Positions 56,447-64,000 of a stretch of DNA of 64,000 bases are shown in pieces. The notes under the pieces are model-generated. The model did no database searches and was not told the DNA's origin. It saw nothing but the letters and a program-made list of their open reading frames with translations. Every line of letters starts with the position of its first letter. Position 1 is the stretch's first letter. Origin of the DNA: Epiperipatus broadwayi (lineage: Eukaryota > Onychophora > Udeonychophora > Euonychophora > Peripatidae); the NCBI GenBank assembly GCA_028023455.1, contig JAQFVV010000043.1, forward strand, positions 1,859,483 to 1,923,482, read 5' to 3'. A program made the translations under genes and the position numbers.

Positions 56447-57431
56447 TAATATTTTAATTTGTGAAGCGCAGATAGTTGAAAATTGAAATAAATTGAGATA
56501 CTGCCAAATCTCTTTGCACTTGTTATAATACTCATCTGACAGCCAATCAGAATGATAGCTGTCCAAAATGACAACCAAACCTTAAATACACGTAAAATCT
56601 TTGTCGTGTGTTTAAGGTTTGGTTGTCATTTGGACAGCTATCATGACATCTGATTGGCTGTCAGATAAGTATTACAACGAGCGCAAAGAGATTTGGCAGT
56701 ATGTCAATTTATTTCAATTTTAAACTATCTGCACTTTGCAAATTAAAATATTATTTACATACCTTACTGCTCGTTATGTATTCTAAAAACTACTGCGTGG
56801 TAAATCCGTAGGATTTCGCGTTGTACGTTTATGATTTAGACTCAGTGAGTTAATTGTGAAGATATTTAAAGCTTCAAGCTTTCAAACCTAAATACTTATG
56901 ACTGGCTTAGATATATAGAAAGAAAAGTAGAGAAAAGGGTGGCCGCCCTTTTCTCGTAAAATCTTTGTCGTGGGTTTAAGGTTTGGTTGTCATTTGGGCA
57001 GCTATCATGACATCTGATTGGCTGTCAGATATGTATTATAACGAACGCAGAGAGATTTGGCAGTATCTCAATTTATTTCAATTTTCAACTATCTGCGCTT
57101 CACAAATTAAAATATTATTTACATACTTTATTGCTTGTTATGTATTCTAAAAACTACTGCGTAGTAAATCGTAGGATTTCGAATTGTACGTTTATGATTT
57201 AGACTCAGTGAGTTAATTGTGAAGATATTTAAAGCTTCAAGCTTTCAAACCTAAATACTTACGACTGGCTTAGATATATAGAAAGAAAAGTAGAGAAAAG
57301 GGTGGCCGCCCTTTTCTCGTAAACTCTTTGTCGTGTGTTTAAGGTTTGGTTGTCATTTGGACAGCTATCATGACATCTGATTGGCTTTCAGATAAGTATT
57401 ATAATGAGCGCAAAGAGATTTGGCAGTATCT
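56447..57431. mobile_element. Tandem/inverted repeat element with 12-bp target duplication
   Basis: Bounded by AAAGATCTTAAG at 56435-56446 and 57432-57443. Inside are an inverted partial unit (56447-56590), then two and one-third direct units of about 363 bp starting at 56591, 56955 and 57318. Each unit has CTTTGTCGTGTGTTTAAGGT, a hairpin ATCTGA-TTGGCTG-TCAGAT, GAGATTTGGCAGTATGTCAA, TACTGCGTGGTAAATCCGTA, AAGCTTCAAGCTTTCAAACC and a perfect hairpin GAGAAAAGGG-TGGCCG-CCCTTTTCTC. No protein frame, pol III boxes or canonical hammerhead core seen. The inverted first piece plus tandem units recalls PLE tandem insertions and retrozyme multimers. Family unknown. Confidence 0.75.
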
Positions 57432-57443
57432 AAAGATCTTAAG

Positions 57444-58078
57444 GTGAATCTGTGCTCTTTGTTCATTATTAAGAATTTATCTGTCTTTTTTTATGTATTC
57501 TCCCACTTCTATTTGATCTTTCTTAACTCAGCTATAACTTTTTCCACTGGAATTTTTAAGTATACTGAAGTAAAGTCTGAACTTCCTTTTGATTCACAAA
57601 TTATATGTTTATTTTTGAAAATGTTAGTACGATACTTCTACCTGTCTTCTTGATTCCTATGCAAAGTTTTCTATTCAATTCATTTAAAGACCATTATTGT
57701 TTCTGTTTTGATATCTCATTTCATCAAAATTATCAAGATATCTTCTAATATCCATTCTGATTCTTCTAGATTTTTAATCTTAGCCAAACCTTTCTAAAAT
57801 TCATTTTTCATTATTTCTTTTATACTTCTTCACAATTCATTTGATTCAGAATCAACTATATTAAATTTTGAAACAATTTGTCAGTTAAATATAAAACTTT
57901 GGACAAACTGTCATTCTTTTTCAGTTTCATTCCAAAGATTATGCAGGATGTTTTTCACTCTCATATCAATCATGTTTCCACTATTACAATTAAAATCTTC
58001 TATTTTTGGGTGCCAGTAATATAATCTATTTGATTTATGTAAACTCCAGCTGATGGTAAGGATATATATAGTTGAAAT
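57444..58078 (-). pseudogene. Possible upstream coding of the dead LINE
   Basis: The minus strand has longer-than-average fragments such as SWSLHKSNRLYYWHPKIEDF, IKNLEESEWILEDILIIL and SVYLKIPVEKVIAELRKIK. The first could be the end of a LINE endonuclease domain (W-x-x-P-x-x-x..I-D-Y..x-S-D-H), but key residues are not convincing. Read as pre-RT coding mainly because of position and orientation relative to the RT remnant at 55340-56260. Confidence 0.3.
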
Positions 58079-58354
58079 CCATGAACAAACCAGACACAAA
58101 CTTGTTTATAAATGATGATTTATTATAATATTATAACGTACAATAATATACTCCAATGTTTCAACTATATTATTTTAGTCTTTATCAAGGAACAACTAAA
58201 AAATACATAAAAACAATAAATGCAAATATTCATAATACACATAACAAATACCTCTTACCTTAAAACTCTTCTAACAAACAATCTTAACTTTTCATTACAT
58301 TCATTTTTTAAATACCTTTCTTAAAATAATCCCCTTTAATTATTTAATTAAATC

Positions 58355-58638
58355 AACTTATTATCTTCCTTTTTTTCCAATTAACATCCTATTCCTTACA
58401 GGTTTCATTTCATTAATATAAATGACTTCTTTTATAATTCTTTCATAATATGATCTATTACATTCTAAAGGTTCTATTTTAAAATCTTTGTTTAAATTTA
58501 CCCATACAAGCCATAAACTGCAGAATTTTTATCATTTAAATGCTGTTTTGATCTTGTTGCCAATTCATTCTTTGAAGTTCCAACAGATGACATTTCATTA
58601 TTATCTTTAAAACAGTTTAAACACTTTATAATATAAAA
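58355..58638 (-). pseudogene. PLE GIY-YIG domain, left arm
   Basis: Minus strand: FYIIKCLNCFKDNNEMSSVG, TSKNELATRSKQHLNDKNSA, VYG, then frameshifts. GIY-YIG with Y-I-I..V-G and a C-x2-C insert between the two halves, and the catalytic arginine in ATRSKQH. Inverted sister of the domain at 59203-59499. This arm is more frameshifted in the second half, but keeps the V-G that the right arm has lost through a local change. Confidence 0.75.
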
Positions 58639-58646
58639 CGAATTCA

Positions 58647-58939
58647 CAGAGGCTAAACTCTCCATACAGTAGCACCATCAATGCAAGCCAGAGTAATCAA
58701 TGGATGCAAGAAGGTTTGTGCATAAAATCCCTACGTAGTGCCTACTCAGAGTATTTTCCATTTTGTGACTTTCATCAATGAGGAGCCTAGACAGGAATTT
58801 TATGCACAAACCTTCTTGCACCCATTGATTATCCTGGCTTGCACTGGTGGCACTACTGTATGGAGAGTTTAGCATCTGTGTAAACAGCTTGTGTAAGCAT
58901 AAGGAATGGTGATCATGTGATGTTTAATGGTTATAAAGT
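58647..58939 (+). mobile_element. Foldback/HHR-like element inside the PLE palindrome
   Basis: Starts CAGAGGCTAAACTCTCCATA, left arm to CCCTACGTAGTGCCTACTCA, a decayed core on the minus strand (TCCTCATTGATGA, AAGTCACAAA), right arm GGAATTTTATGCACAAACCT..GGCACTACTGTATGGAGAGT, and tail GTGTAAGCATAAGGAATGGT..GATGTTTAATGG. GAATTCA is duplicated at 58640-58646 and 58940-58946. Removing it restores the PLE arm. Confidence 0.8.
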
Positions 58940-59202
58940 GAATTCATAACTTCCAAATTATTACAATCATTATCATTATTAATTTACAAAATTAAACATT
59001 TTTTATTTTTATAAGCAGGACAAATAATAACGTATTTTTTATTACATTATATTTTTTATTAATCATTTTAAACAATTTCCTTAAAATGAGGAAATTACTT
59101 AATATGATTAATAAAAAATGTAATATTATTTGTCCTGTTTATAAAAATAAAAAAATGTTTAAATTTGTTTATTAATAATAATAATAATGATTGTAATAAT
59201 TT

Positions 59203-59499
59203 AGAATTTATGAATTTGGTTTATATTATAAAATGTTTAGATTGTTTTAAAGATAATAATGAAATGTCATACTTGGAACTTCAAAGAATAAATTGGCAAT
59301 AAGATCAAAACAGCATTCAAATGATAAAAATTCTGCAGTTTATGATCATATGAGTAAATTTAAACATAAAGATTTTAAAATAGAACCTTTAGCATGTATT
59401 AGATTGTATTATGAAAGAATTATAAAAGAAGGCATTTATATTAATGAAATGAAACCTGTAATGAATAGGATGTTAATTGAAAAAAAAAAGAGAAGATAA
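59203..59499 (+). pseudogene. PLE GIY-YIG domain, right arm
   Basis: VYIIKCLDCFKDNNEMSYLE, then after a shift (L)ATRSKQHSNDKNSA, VYDHMSKFKHKDFKIEPLAC, IRLYYERIIKEGIYINEMKP, VMNRMLIEKKKRR-stop. This is the PLE endonuclease C-terminal half (R-x-K-x-H..S-A-V-x-x-H..H-x-x-x-x..Y-x-x-R-x-I-K-E-x-x-x-I), with the glutamate in IIKEG. It differs strongly from the three Y-Y-G-type GIY-YIG copies, so at least two PLE lineages are present. Confidence 0.8.
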
Positions 59500-59805
59500 T
59501 AGGTTGAAATATTGATTTAATTAAATAATTATAGAGGATTGCTTTAAGAAAGGTATTTAAGAAACAAATGTAATGAAAAGTTAAGATTGTTTGTTAGAAG
59601 AGGTTTAAGGTAAGAGATATTTGTATTTGTTCTATGTATTATGGAATATTTGTATTTATTGTTTTTTTATATTTTTTAGGTATTCCTTGATAAAAACTAT
59701 AAATAGTTAAGGCTTTACTTCATTAGCGTTTGAAATCAATTAATATATATATATGTGCTCTGCGCACAGATAATGAAGCTATTCAATGTACATAAGATTA
59801 TCAAA

Positions 59806-59860
59806 AGTTACCGCCAAGCGCTTTTGGGACAGTTTATAGTCCCATATTCATGGTGACTTG
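59806..59860 (-). ncRNA. Hammerhead-like relic in PLE arm
   Basis: Minus strand: CATGAATAT, hairpin GGGAC-TATAAACT-GTCCC, AAAAGCGCTTGGCGG. Same position (after the coding end, within the arm) and order as the relics at 10626 and 18461. The inverted copy near 60460-60510 is more decayed. CTGANGA absent. Confidence 0.35.
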
Positions 59861-60065
59861 TATTTGATTAATAACTATAATGTTAATGCAAATTCATATG
59901 CAGATCTTACATGTACCATTATCGAGACAGAGAAAAGCAGGCCTCTCTTCTATTGATTGCTGCTGGGTCACTTACAATGTAGTAAGCTTCCCTGACTTTG
60001 CATTTGATATCGTTTATTTCAGAGCAAAAGACAGTCGCTGTGGTGGGTAGAATAATGCCAAAGAC

Positions 60066-60413
60066 ATGATCAAACCTGAACTCACCCCTCAAGTTGTGCA
60101 CAAAATCATCTGCCCCCAAAGAAATTGCATGGCAACATATTATGGAGACACTAAAACTAATATTGCCACCAGAGTAGCTCAACACAGATACCTTTATAAC
60201 AGAACTAAAACAAAGCTTGAAGGCAATTCGGTTTTCGTTGAGCATGAGAGAGTCACTGGCCATGCTTTTCTACCCACCACAGCCAGTGTCATTTGCTTTG
60301 AAATAAACGATATCAAACGCAAAGTCAGGGAAGCTTACTACATTGTAAGTGACCCAGCAGCAATCAATAGATCAGAGGCCTGCTTTTCTCTGTCTCAAAA
60401 ATGTTCCACGTAA
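60066..60413 (+). CDS. PLE GIY-YIG endonuclease domain, open frame
   Basis: A 115-codon frame: MIKPELTPQVVHKIICPQRN, CMATYYGDTKTNIATRVAQH, RYLYNRTKTKLEGNSVFVEH, GHAFLPTTASVICFEIND, IKRKVREAYYIVSDPAAINR, SEACFSLSQKCST. GIY-YIG appears as V-H-K..T-Y-Y-G with C-x4-C between; catalytic R in ATRVAQH; H-E-R..G-H-A-F; E in VREAYY. It is the best preserved GIY-YIG here and uninterrupted, but lacks the RT domain, and the first tyrosine is replaced by histidine (V-H-K for V-Y-K). Probably a fossil. The minus-strand frame at 59919-60263 is its inverted partial duplicate, read in antisense in part. Confidence 0.75.
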   Translation: MIKPELTPQVVHKIICPQRNCMATYYGDTKTNIATRVAQHRYLYNRTKTKLEGNSVFVEHERVTGHAFLPTTASVICFEINDIKRKVREAYYIVSDPAAINRSEACFSLSQKCST

Positions 60414-60699
60414 CATCTGCATAAGAATTTGCATTAATATTATAGTTATTAATCAAATACAAGTTGCCATGAATATGGGACTATAAACTGTCCTGAAAGT
60501 GGTTGGTGGTAACTTTTGATAATTTTACGTACATTGAATAGCTTCATTATCTGTGCGCAGAGCACATATATGTATATTAAAAACTATAAAATAACATAGT
60601 CAAAATGTTGGAGTACATTATTGTATGTTATAATAGTACATATTATAATTAATCAAAATTTGTAAAAAAAAGTTTATATATGGTTTGTTGTATATATAT

Positions 60700-61040
60700 A
60701 TATTGAAATAATAGGCTATTTTTAAAATAGAAGACTGTCTTTATTTGTTACTTTTTAATTTATTTCAAATCTATGGTCTTTTTAAAATTGTATTAACAAT
60801 AAGAGGGTAATTTAATTCATTATAGTTTCCAAAACCATAATATTCAATGACATCTTCTTTTCCATTTCCAACTTTGGCTTTCCAGTCAATGATCAGAAGA
60901 TGTATATTTAGTTGACAACATTTAGCAATTTATGTTTAAATGATTGTAAAACTTTTCAGTTTCTTCTTCATTTGCTCATAGCATGGACTTGGATTACAGT
61001 AATGTACTTAGATTCTACTAATGACAAATGAATGACCACA
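60700..61040. other. No gene found
   Basis: AT-rich, nothing recognised. Confidence 0.4.
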
Positions 61041-61053
61041 AAATAAAATTGAC

Positions 61054-61395
61054 ATGTTAGGAGTAAGAAGAAGAGATCGAAAACGCAATGTATGGGTAGG
61101 AGACCAAACAGGTGTAACTGACCTCAATGAAAAAATTAAAAGACTGAAGAGGATTTGGGCTGGACATACTTCTAGAAGAGATGATAATAGATGGATAATT
61201 GAAATCTTAAACCGGGGTCCAAGAGAATGTAAAAGACCCAGAAAGAGACCACATGCGAGATGGATGGATGAAATAAGAAAGTGTGTAGGGGTGATGTGGA
61301 GAAGAGAAGCTAATGATCGGAGAAGATGGATTGAACATGGAGAGACCTTCATCCTGCAGTGGATTGATAATGGTTAACAATGATAATGATGACAT
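61054..61395 (+). pseudogene. LINE (endonuclease-RT type) C-terminal tail, copy 4
   Basis: Open frame 61054-61377: MLGVRRRDRKRNVWVGDQTG, VTDLNEKIKRLKRIWAGHTS, RRDDNRWIIEILNRGPRECK, RPRKRPHARWMDEIRKCVGV, MWRREANDRRRWIEHGETFI, LQWIDNG-stop. All conserved tail motifs are intact, making it the youngest copy. It is 5'-truncated at M-L-G-V. The 3' end is a short imperfect TGATAATGATGA run. The methionine is internal to the original protein and not a real start. Confidence 0.85.
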
Positions 61396-62650
61396 GAGAT
61401 ATTCAAAATAGAGGAAATATTATGATCATGCCAGAATCCAACTTTCTATTTCCAATAAATTTTCATAAATAAAGCTTTTAAAAAATATTTTGGGTGACGT
61501 CCAGTAATCATATATACATATATATATATATGTGCAAGCATGGACTGCACAAACCATAGTCATGGGCAAAGTGTGGCCAGTGTATCATAGTTTACTAGAT
61601 TCATACTTTTTAATGTTTAAATTCTAGGAAATATGTACAAAACTTGAAAAAAAAAAAATTCAGGCCATTTCAAGATAAATTCCAAATGATAAGTAATTTG
61701 GGTACTTAGTCTGGCTGTGATGAAAGTTACCTACCCAATCAAATGAGTATATAAAACTGAATTAAACACATTTACAATATTAGATAATATTCCAATGAAG
61801 AGAAAGTTATTAGTAAAAATGTTGGTTTTGCTGCTAATTTTATGATTTAAACTATGCTGAGATGTCGTGAAAGAATGCTGGTATGAATAGTCGATAATCT
61901 GGCTAAAGTAACATATACATGTGATTTACTGTCCATCTTTAATTTTTGACACAATGAATGTGTTTTTTTTTTGTCCAAAATTAAATGATTAAAATTTGGA
62001 AACTGCCCATTATGGAGAAGCTACCGTGTAGACATTATTTCTTGAGACTGCAAGATTAGAAAATTATTGCAGGACTAATATGTATGCGAAATCATAATTT
62101 TGTTAACAAACATCAACAGCTTACATTATAAGGTAATTTTCTATTTTAAATCTTACTGTAATTGCAAAAATTATATTTTTATTTAAAAGAGGTAGAATTG
62201 TTTTTTAATGGTAATAAAATTTAATGAACATACCAATCCAATATCACTGGATACTTTCGGTTTACAGCTAAAGATTATAAATATGCCATTTTTTTTAAAA
62301 TACCAATAATTCAGTAAAATTGCCAATCAAGATGGATTCTACCAGTTAATTTATTGATATTTTTTCCTTTTTTTTTTAAAAAAAAAAAAAGAAGGTATTC
62401 TTGAAAATGCAATATAAAATTTAATGAAGCTTTACAAAAAAATGTACGCAAATAAAATTATATTCTCATAATAAAATATTAATTTCAAGATTTTCTTGGC
62501 AATTGTAGTTTTACGGGTTTTATTAAAAAGTCCATTAATTTTGTTATTCAAATTTCTGAGGTCAGAATTAAAAAGATATCGCAAAACAGAATAAGTAAGT
62601 CCTTCTCTTATAGTATTTATTAATGCGTTCTTAAAACAGGAAAAACTCGC
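61396..62650. other. No gene found
   Basis: AT-rich with TA microsatellite at 61511-61530 and poly-T/A at 62369-62389. No recognised element. Confidence 0.4.
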
Positions 62651-62657
62651 TATATGT

Positions 62658-62855
62658 ATTGCCACAAGCCAGAAACTAGTCTGGGGATATTGGATGAGTA
62701 GGCACTAGATGGGGATTTGATGCACAAGCCTTCTGGCATCCATTGATTACTCTGGTTTGCACTGATTGGCAATATGTATAGAGTTTTGCCTGTTTTAATA
62801 ACAGTTAAGAGCAAGCATAAGAAATAGTGGTCACGTGATATTTATTGGATTAATG
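62658..62855 (+). mobile_element. Foldback/HHR-like element, right arm plus tail
   Basis: Starts TGCCACAAGCCAGAAACTAG, TCTGGGGATATTGGATGAGT, AGGCACTAGATGGGGATTTG, ends GGCAATATGTATAGAGTTTT and the tail GAGCAAGCATAAGAAATAGT..GTGATATTTATTGG. The start falls inside the hammerhead-like core just after CTGATGA, at the same place as the truncation of the copy at 7436. Confidence 0.7.
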
Positions 62856-63515
62856 CGTAATTTCAGCGATATACAAAATTAATGTTTTCACACCAAAGTG
62901 TTTCCTTCATCACTCAACTACTGCACACAATAGGCTCTATTGAAATATGTAATTCAAAGAATTAACGATAAAACATATCGAATTACCGGTAAAAATTTTA
63001 GAATTAATGATAAAACATCAAATTACCGGTAAAAATTTTAGGATATATTTCACAATTAACCAGTTTATTATTCCCTATTAACAACAAGACAAAACAAAGT
63101 AATGTGATTCTCTCTAGTATCATCTATTGCAAGCCTGAGCTGTCTGTCATCCCAGATGTAAAATCTGTCTTTTGTTTTTTTTTTTCAATAAAAACTGAAC
63201 TTTACAACAGAAGATGCTAGAGTAATAAGAGAGACCAAAACTACTCCTGTTTAAAATTTAATGAACAAAAGTATAAACAGTATTAGACCTAAAGTTCAGG
63301 ATGGGGGCAATCTACTTCTAAATATATGTTGGACTTACTTCCATCATCCCAAATTAATTGTTGAATGTCTTTACAAAAATTTCCAACTTCTTTTAAACTT
63401 TTCTAATATATTGAAATGTTAGTAATAGTACATAGATTAATATATAACACAATGCTTCGAGTCATATTATTCCCTCTTTTGTACAAAAGTTGCAGGCTTG
63501 ATCAGTGACAGTAAT
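62856..63515. other. No gene found
   Basis: A short direct repeat AATTACCGGTAAAAATTTTA with AATTA(A/C)..GATAAAACAT occurs twice at 62955-63045. No coding recognised. Confidence 0.4.
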
Positions 63516-63517
63516 CA

Positions 63518-63650
63518 TACTTGGGATTCATGGGGTACTGAATTTAAAGTGACATTCCAAGTAACTGGACTCAATGACAGTACTAACAGGGAATCAAACT
63601 TGGGATTCATGGGGTACTGATTTTAAAGTGACATTCCAAGTAACTGGACT
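63518..63650 (+). repeat. Two-copy tandem duplication, about 79-bp unit
   Basis: CTTGGGATTCATGGGGTACT, GATTTAAAGTGACATTCCAA, GTAACTGGACT appears at about 63520-63570 and 63599-63650, nearly identical, joined by a divergent spacer. The high identity suggests a recent duplication. Confidence 0.85.
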
Positions 63651-63769
63651 ATTTTTGTCAAAGCCAACATCAGTAGAAATTTTATATATTTATCGATGTG
63701 GATCCTCCCGACTTCTCCGTTTTCTTTTAAAGACAAAATTAAAGAGTGTTTTCCAAATAGAAAATTGTT

Positions 63770-64000
63770 AAATTCATAATGTTTTGAAACCACTTACTAA
63801 TCTTGCCTTTAAAAAAAAAAAAAGATAATCCATCAACTTTAGAAACAGTTATTACACTCTTGCCTTTAAGAGAAAAAAAAGAAGAAATCAGGAAAACTCT
63901 AGAAGTAGTGTGATAATGCAAAATGTCTGAAAATTACTTAAAAACTTTGCCTTTAAGAGAAATTGGAGAAATCAAGAACCTTATAAATAAGTATATAAAA
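63770..64000. repeat. Weak repeat around CTTGCCTTTAA
   Basis: The motif CTTGCCTTTAAAAA / CTTGCCTTTAAGAGAAA / TTTGCCTTTAAGAGAAA recurs three times at about 63804, 63860 and 63946, each preceded by AAA-rich sequence. Too irregular to define a unit; the window ends within it. Confidence 0.4.

Larger units (their letters stand above)
59704..60578 (+). mobile_element. Short Penelope-like element with long inverted arms
   Basis: Target duplication AAAAACTATAAA at 59692-59703 and 60579-60590, inside the right arm of the larger PLE palindrome. Tail of about 40 bp at the left, then inverted arms of about 320 bp (59745-60065 and about 60262-60578): TGTGCTCTGCGCACAGATAA..GCTATTCAATGTAC and its inverse. 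The arms extend into the GIY-YIG coding, so the last third of the domain is present in both orientations. Centre holds the unique N-terminal part of the domain. Confidence 0.85.
58080..60695. mobile_element. Large Penelope-like palindrome, twice interrupted
   Basis: Two PLE 3' regions face away from each other around a centre near 59065. The left arm covers 58080-58646 and 58947-59060; the right arm covers about 59070-59703 and 60591-60695. Both arms carry GIY-YIG coding (minus at 58355-58638, plus at 59203-59499) and end with GTTGAAACATTGGAGTATAT-type sequence (left, inverted) or GTCAAAATGTTGGAGTACAT (right). The outer edges pair through GGTTTGTT. TTGAAAT just outside both ends (58070-58077 and about 60703-60709) may be the target duplication. 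Insertions at 58647-58939 and 59704-60578 each have their own duplications and can be removed cleanly. Confidence 0.7.

Noticed and set aside
56591-57431. Tandem units tested by eye for a hammerhead
   Set aside because: GAAATCC-TAC-GGAT on the minus strand of the first unit could be GAA plus a stem III, but no CTGANGA or stem II lies in the right place.
58117-58200. Possible hammerhead in the PLE palindrome arm (minus: CTTGATAAAGACT..AGTTGAAACATTGG)
   Set aside because: GAAAC and a stem II-like pairing are there, but the core reads CTTGATAA and stem I does not pair. Kept only as PLE terminal sequence.
59919-60263. 114-codon minus-strand open frame with similarity to the plus-strand GIY-YIG frame
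   Set aside because: It arises because the inverted arm duplicates the end of the GIY-YIG coding. Part of it is antisense to the real domain, so it is a mirror of the palindrome and not a second gene.
1-64000. CRISPR arrays, operons, riboswitches, bacterial promoters
   Set aside because: No regularly spaced repeats, ribosome binding sites or dense genes. The sequence is eukaryotic, so these do not apply.
1-64000. LTR retrotransposons or endogenous retroviruses
   Set aside because: No long direct terminal repeats with TG..CA ends, primer-binding sites, protease or integrase motifs were seen.

Overview
The window looks like repeat-rich, strongly AT-rich nuclear DNA from an animal, most likely an invertebrate. 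It has no bacterial gene density, no operons and no long open frames. It does have tRNA-derived SINEs with poly-A tails, non-LTR retrotransposon tails ending in (ATG)n microsatellites, degraded mariner transposases, hAT-type insertions with 8-bp target duplications, and Penelope-like elements (PLEs) with GIY-YIG domains. I cannot name the species; the mixture fits an AT-rich arachnid, mollusc, flatworm or cnidarian. I found no convincing host gene. The window is best read as intergenic or intronic sequence made of layered, mostly dead mobile elements.

Layout. 0-10 kb: reverse-transcriptase debris, a non-LTR retrotransposon (LINE) tail, a palindromic PLE-type insertion with a 13-bp target duplication, and a cluster of SINE-like repeats carrying hammerhead-ribozyme motifs. 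10-26 kb: two short PLEs (GIY-YIG coding between inverted terminal repeats), three mariner relics, a non-autonomous hAT, more foldback elements and tRNA SINEs. 26-44 kb: two copies of a zinc-knuckle LINE, small MITEs whose inverted repeats carry CCCTCTGTG, a degraded PLE, and ribozyme-SINE copies. 44-48 kb: a three-level nest (ribozyme SINE > hAT > TA-flanked pogo-like element), a complete foldback element and a LINE tail. 48-55 kb: mostly featureless, with one foldback element split by a small MITE and one tRNA-like SINE. 55-61 kb: a dead LINE cut by a 985-bp tandem/inverted repeat element, then a large PLE palindrome cut twice, by a foldback element and by another PLE. 61-64 kb: a LINE tail, a foldback fragment and a short tandem duplication.

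The main discovery is a set of dispersed families that share one plan: inverted or head-to-head arms, a hammerhead-like RNA core in or near the arms, often a short unpaired tail at one end, and target duplications of about 7-14 bp. The clearest ribozyme (consensus CTGATGA / GTGCTG-GTT-CAGCAC / GAAA / short stem III / UA^UUGG) lies just upstream of a tRNA-like pol III promoter. One truncated copy begins exactly at the predicted self-cleavage site. A second family has a weaker hammerhead-like core whose stem I varies between families while remaining able to pair. These resemble PLE hammerheads and retrozymes, but the families themselves are not ones I recognise.
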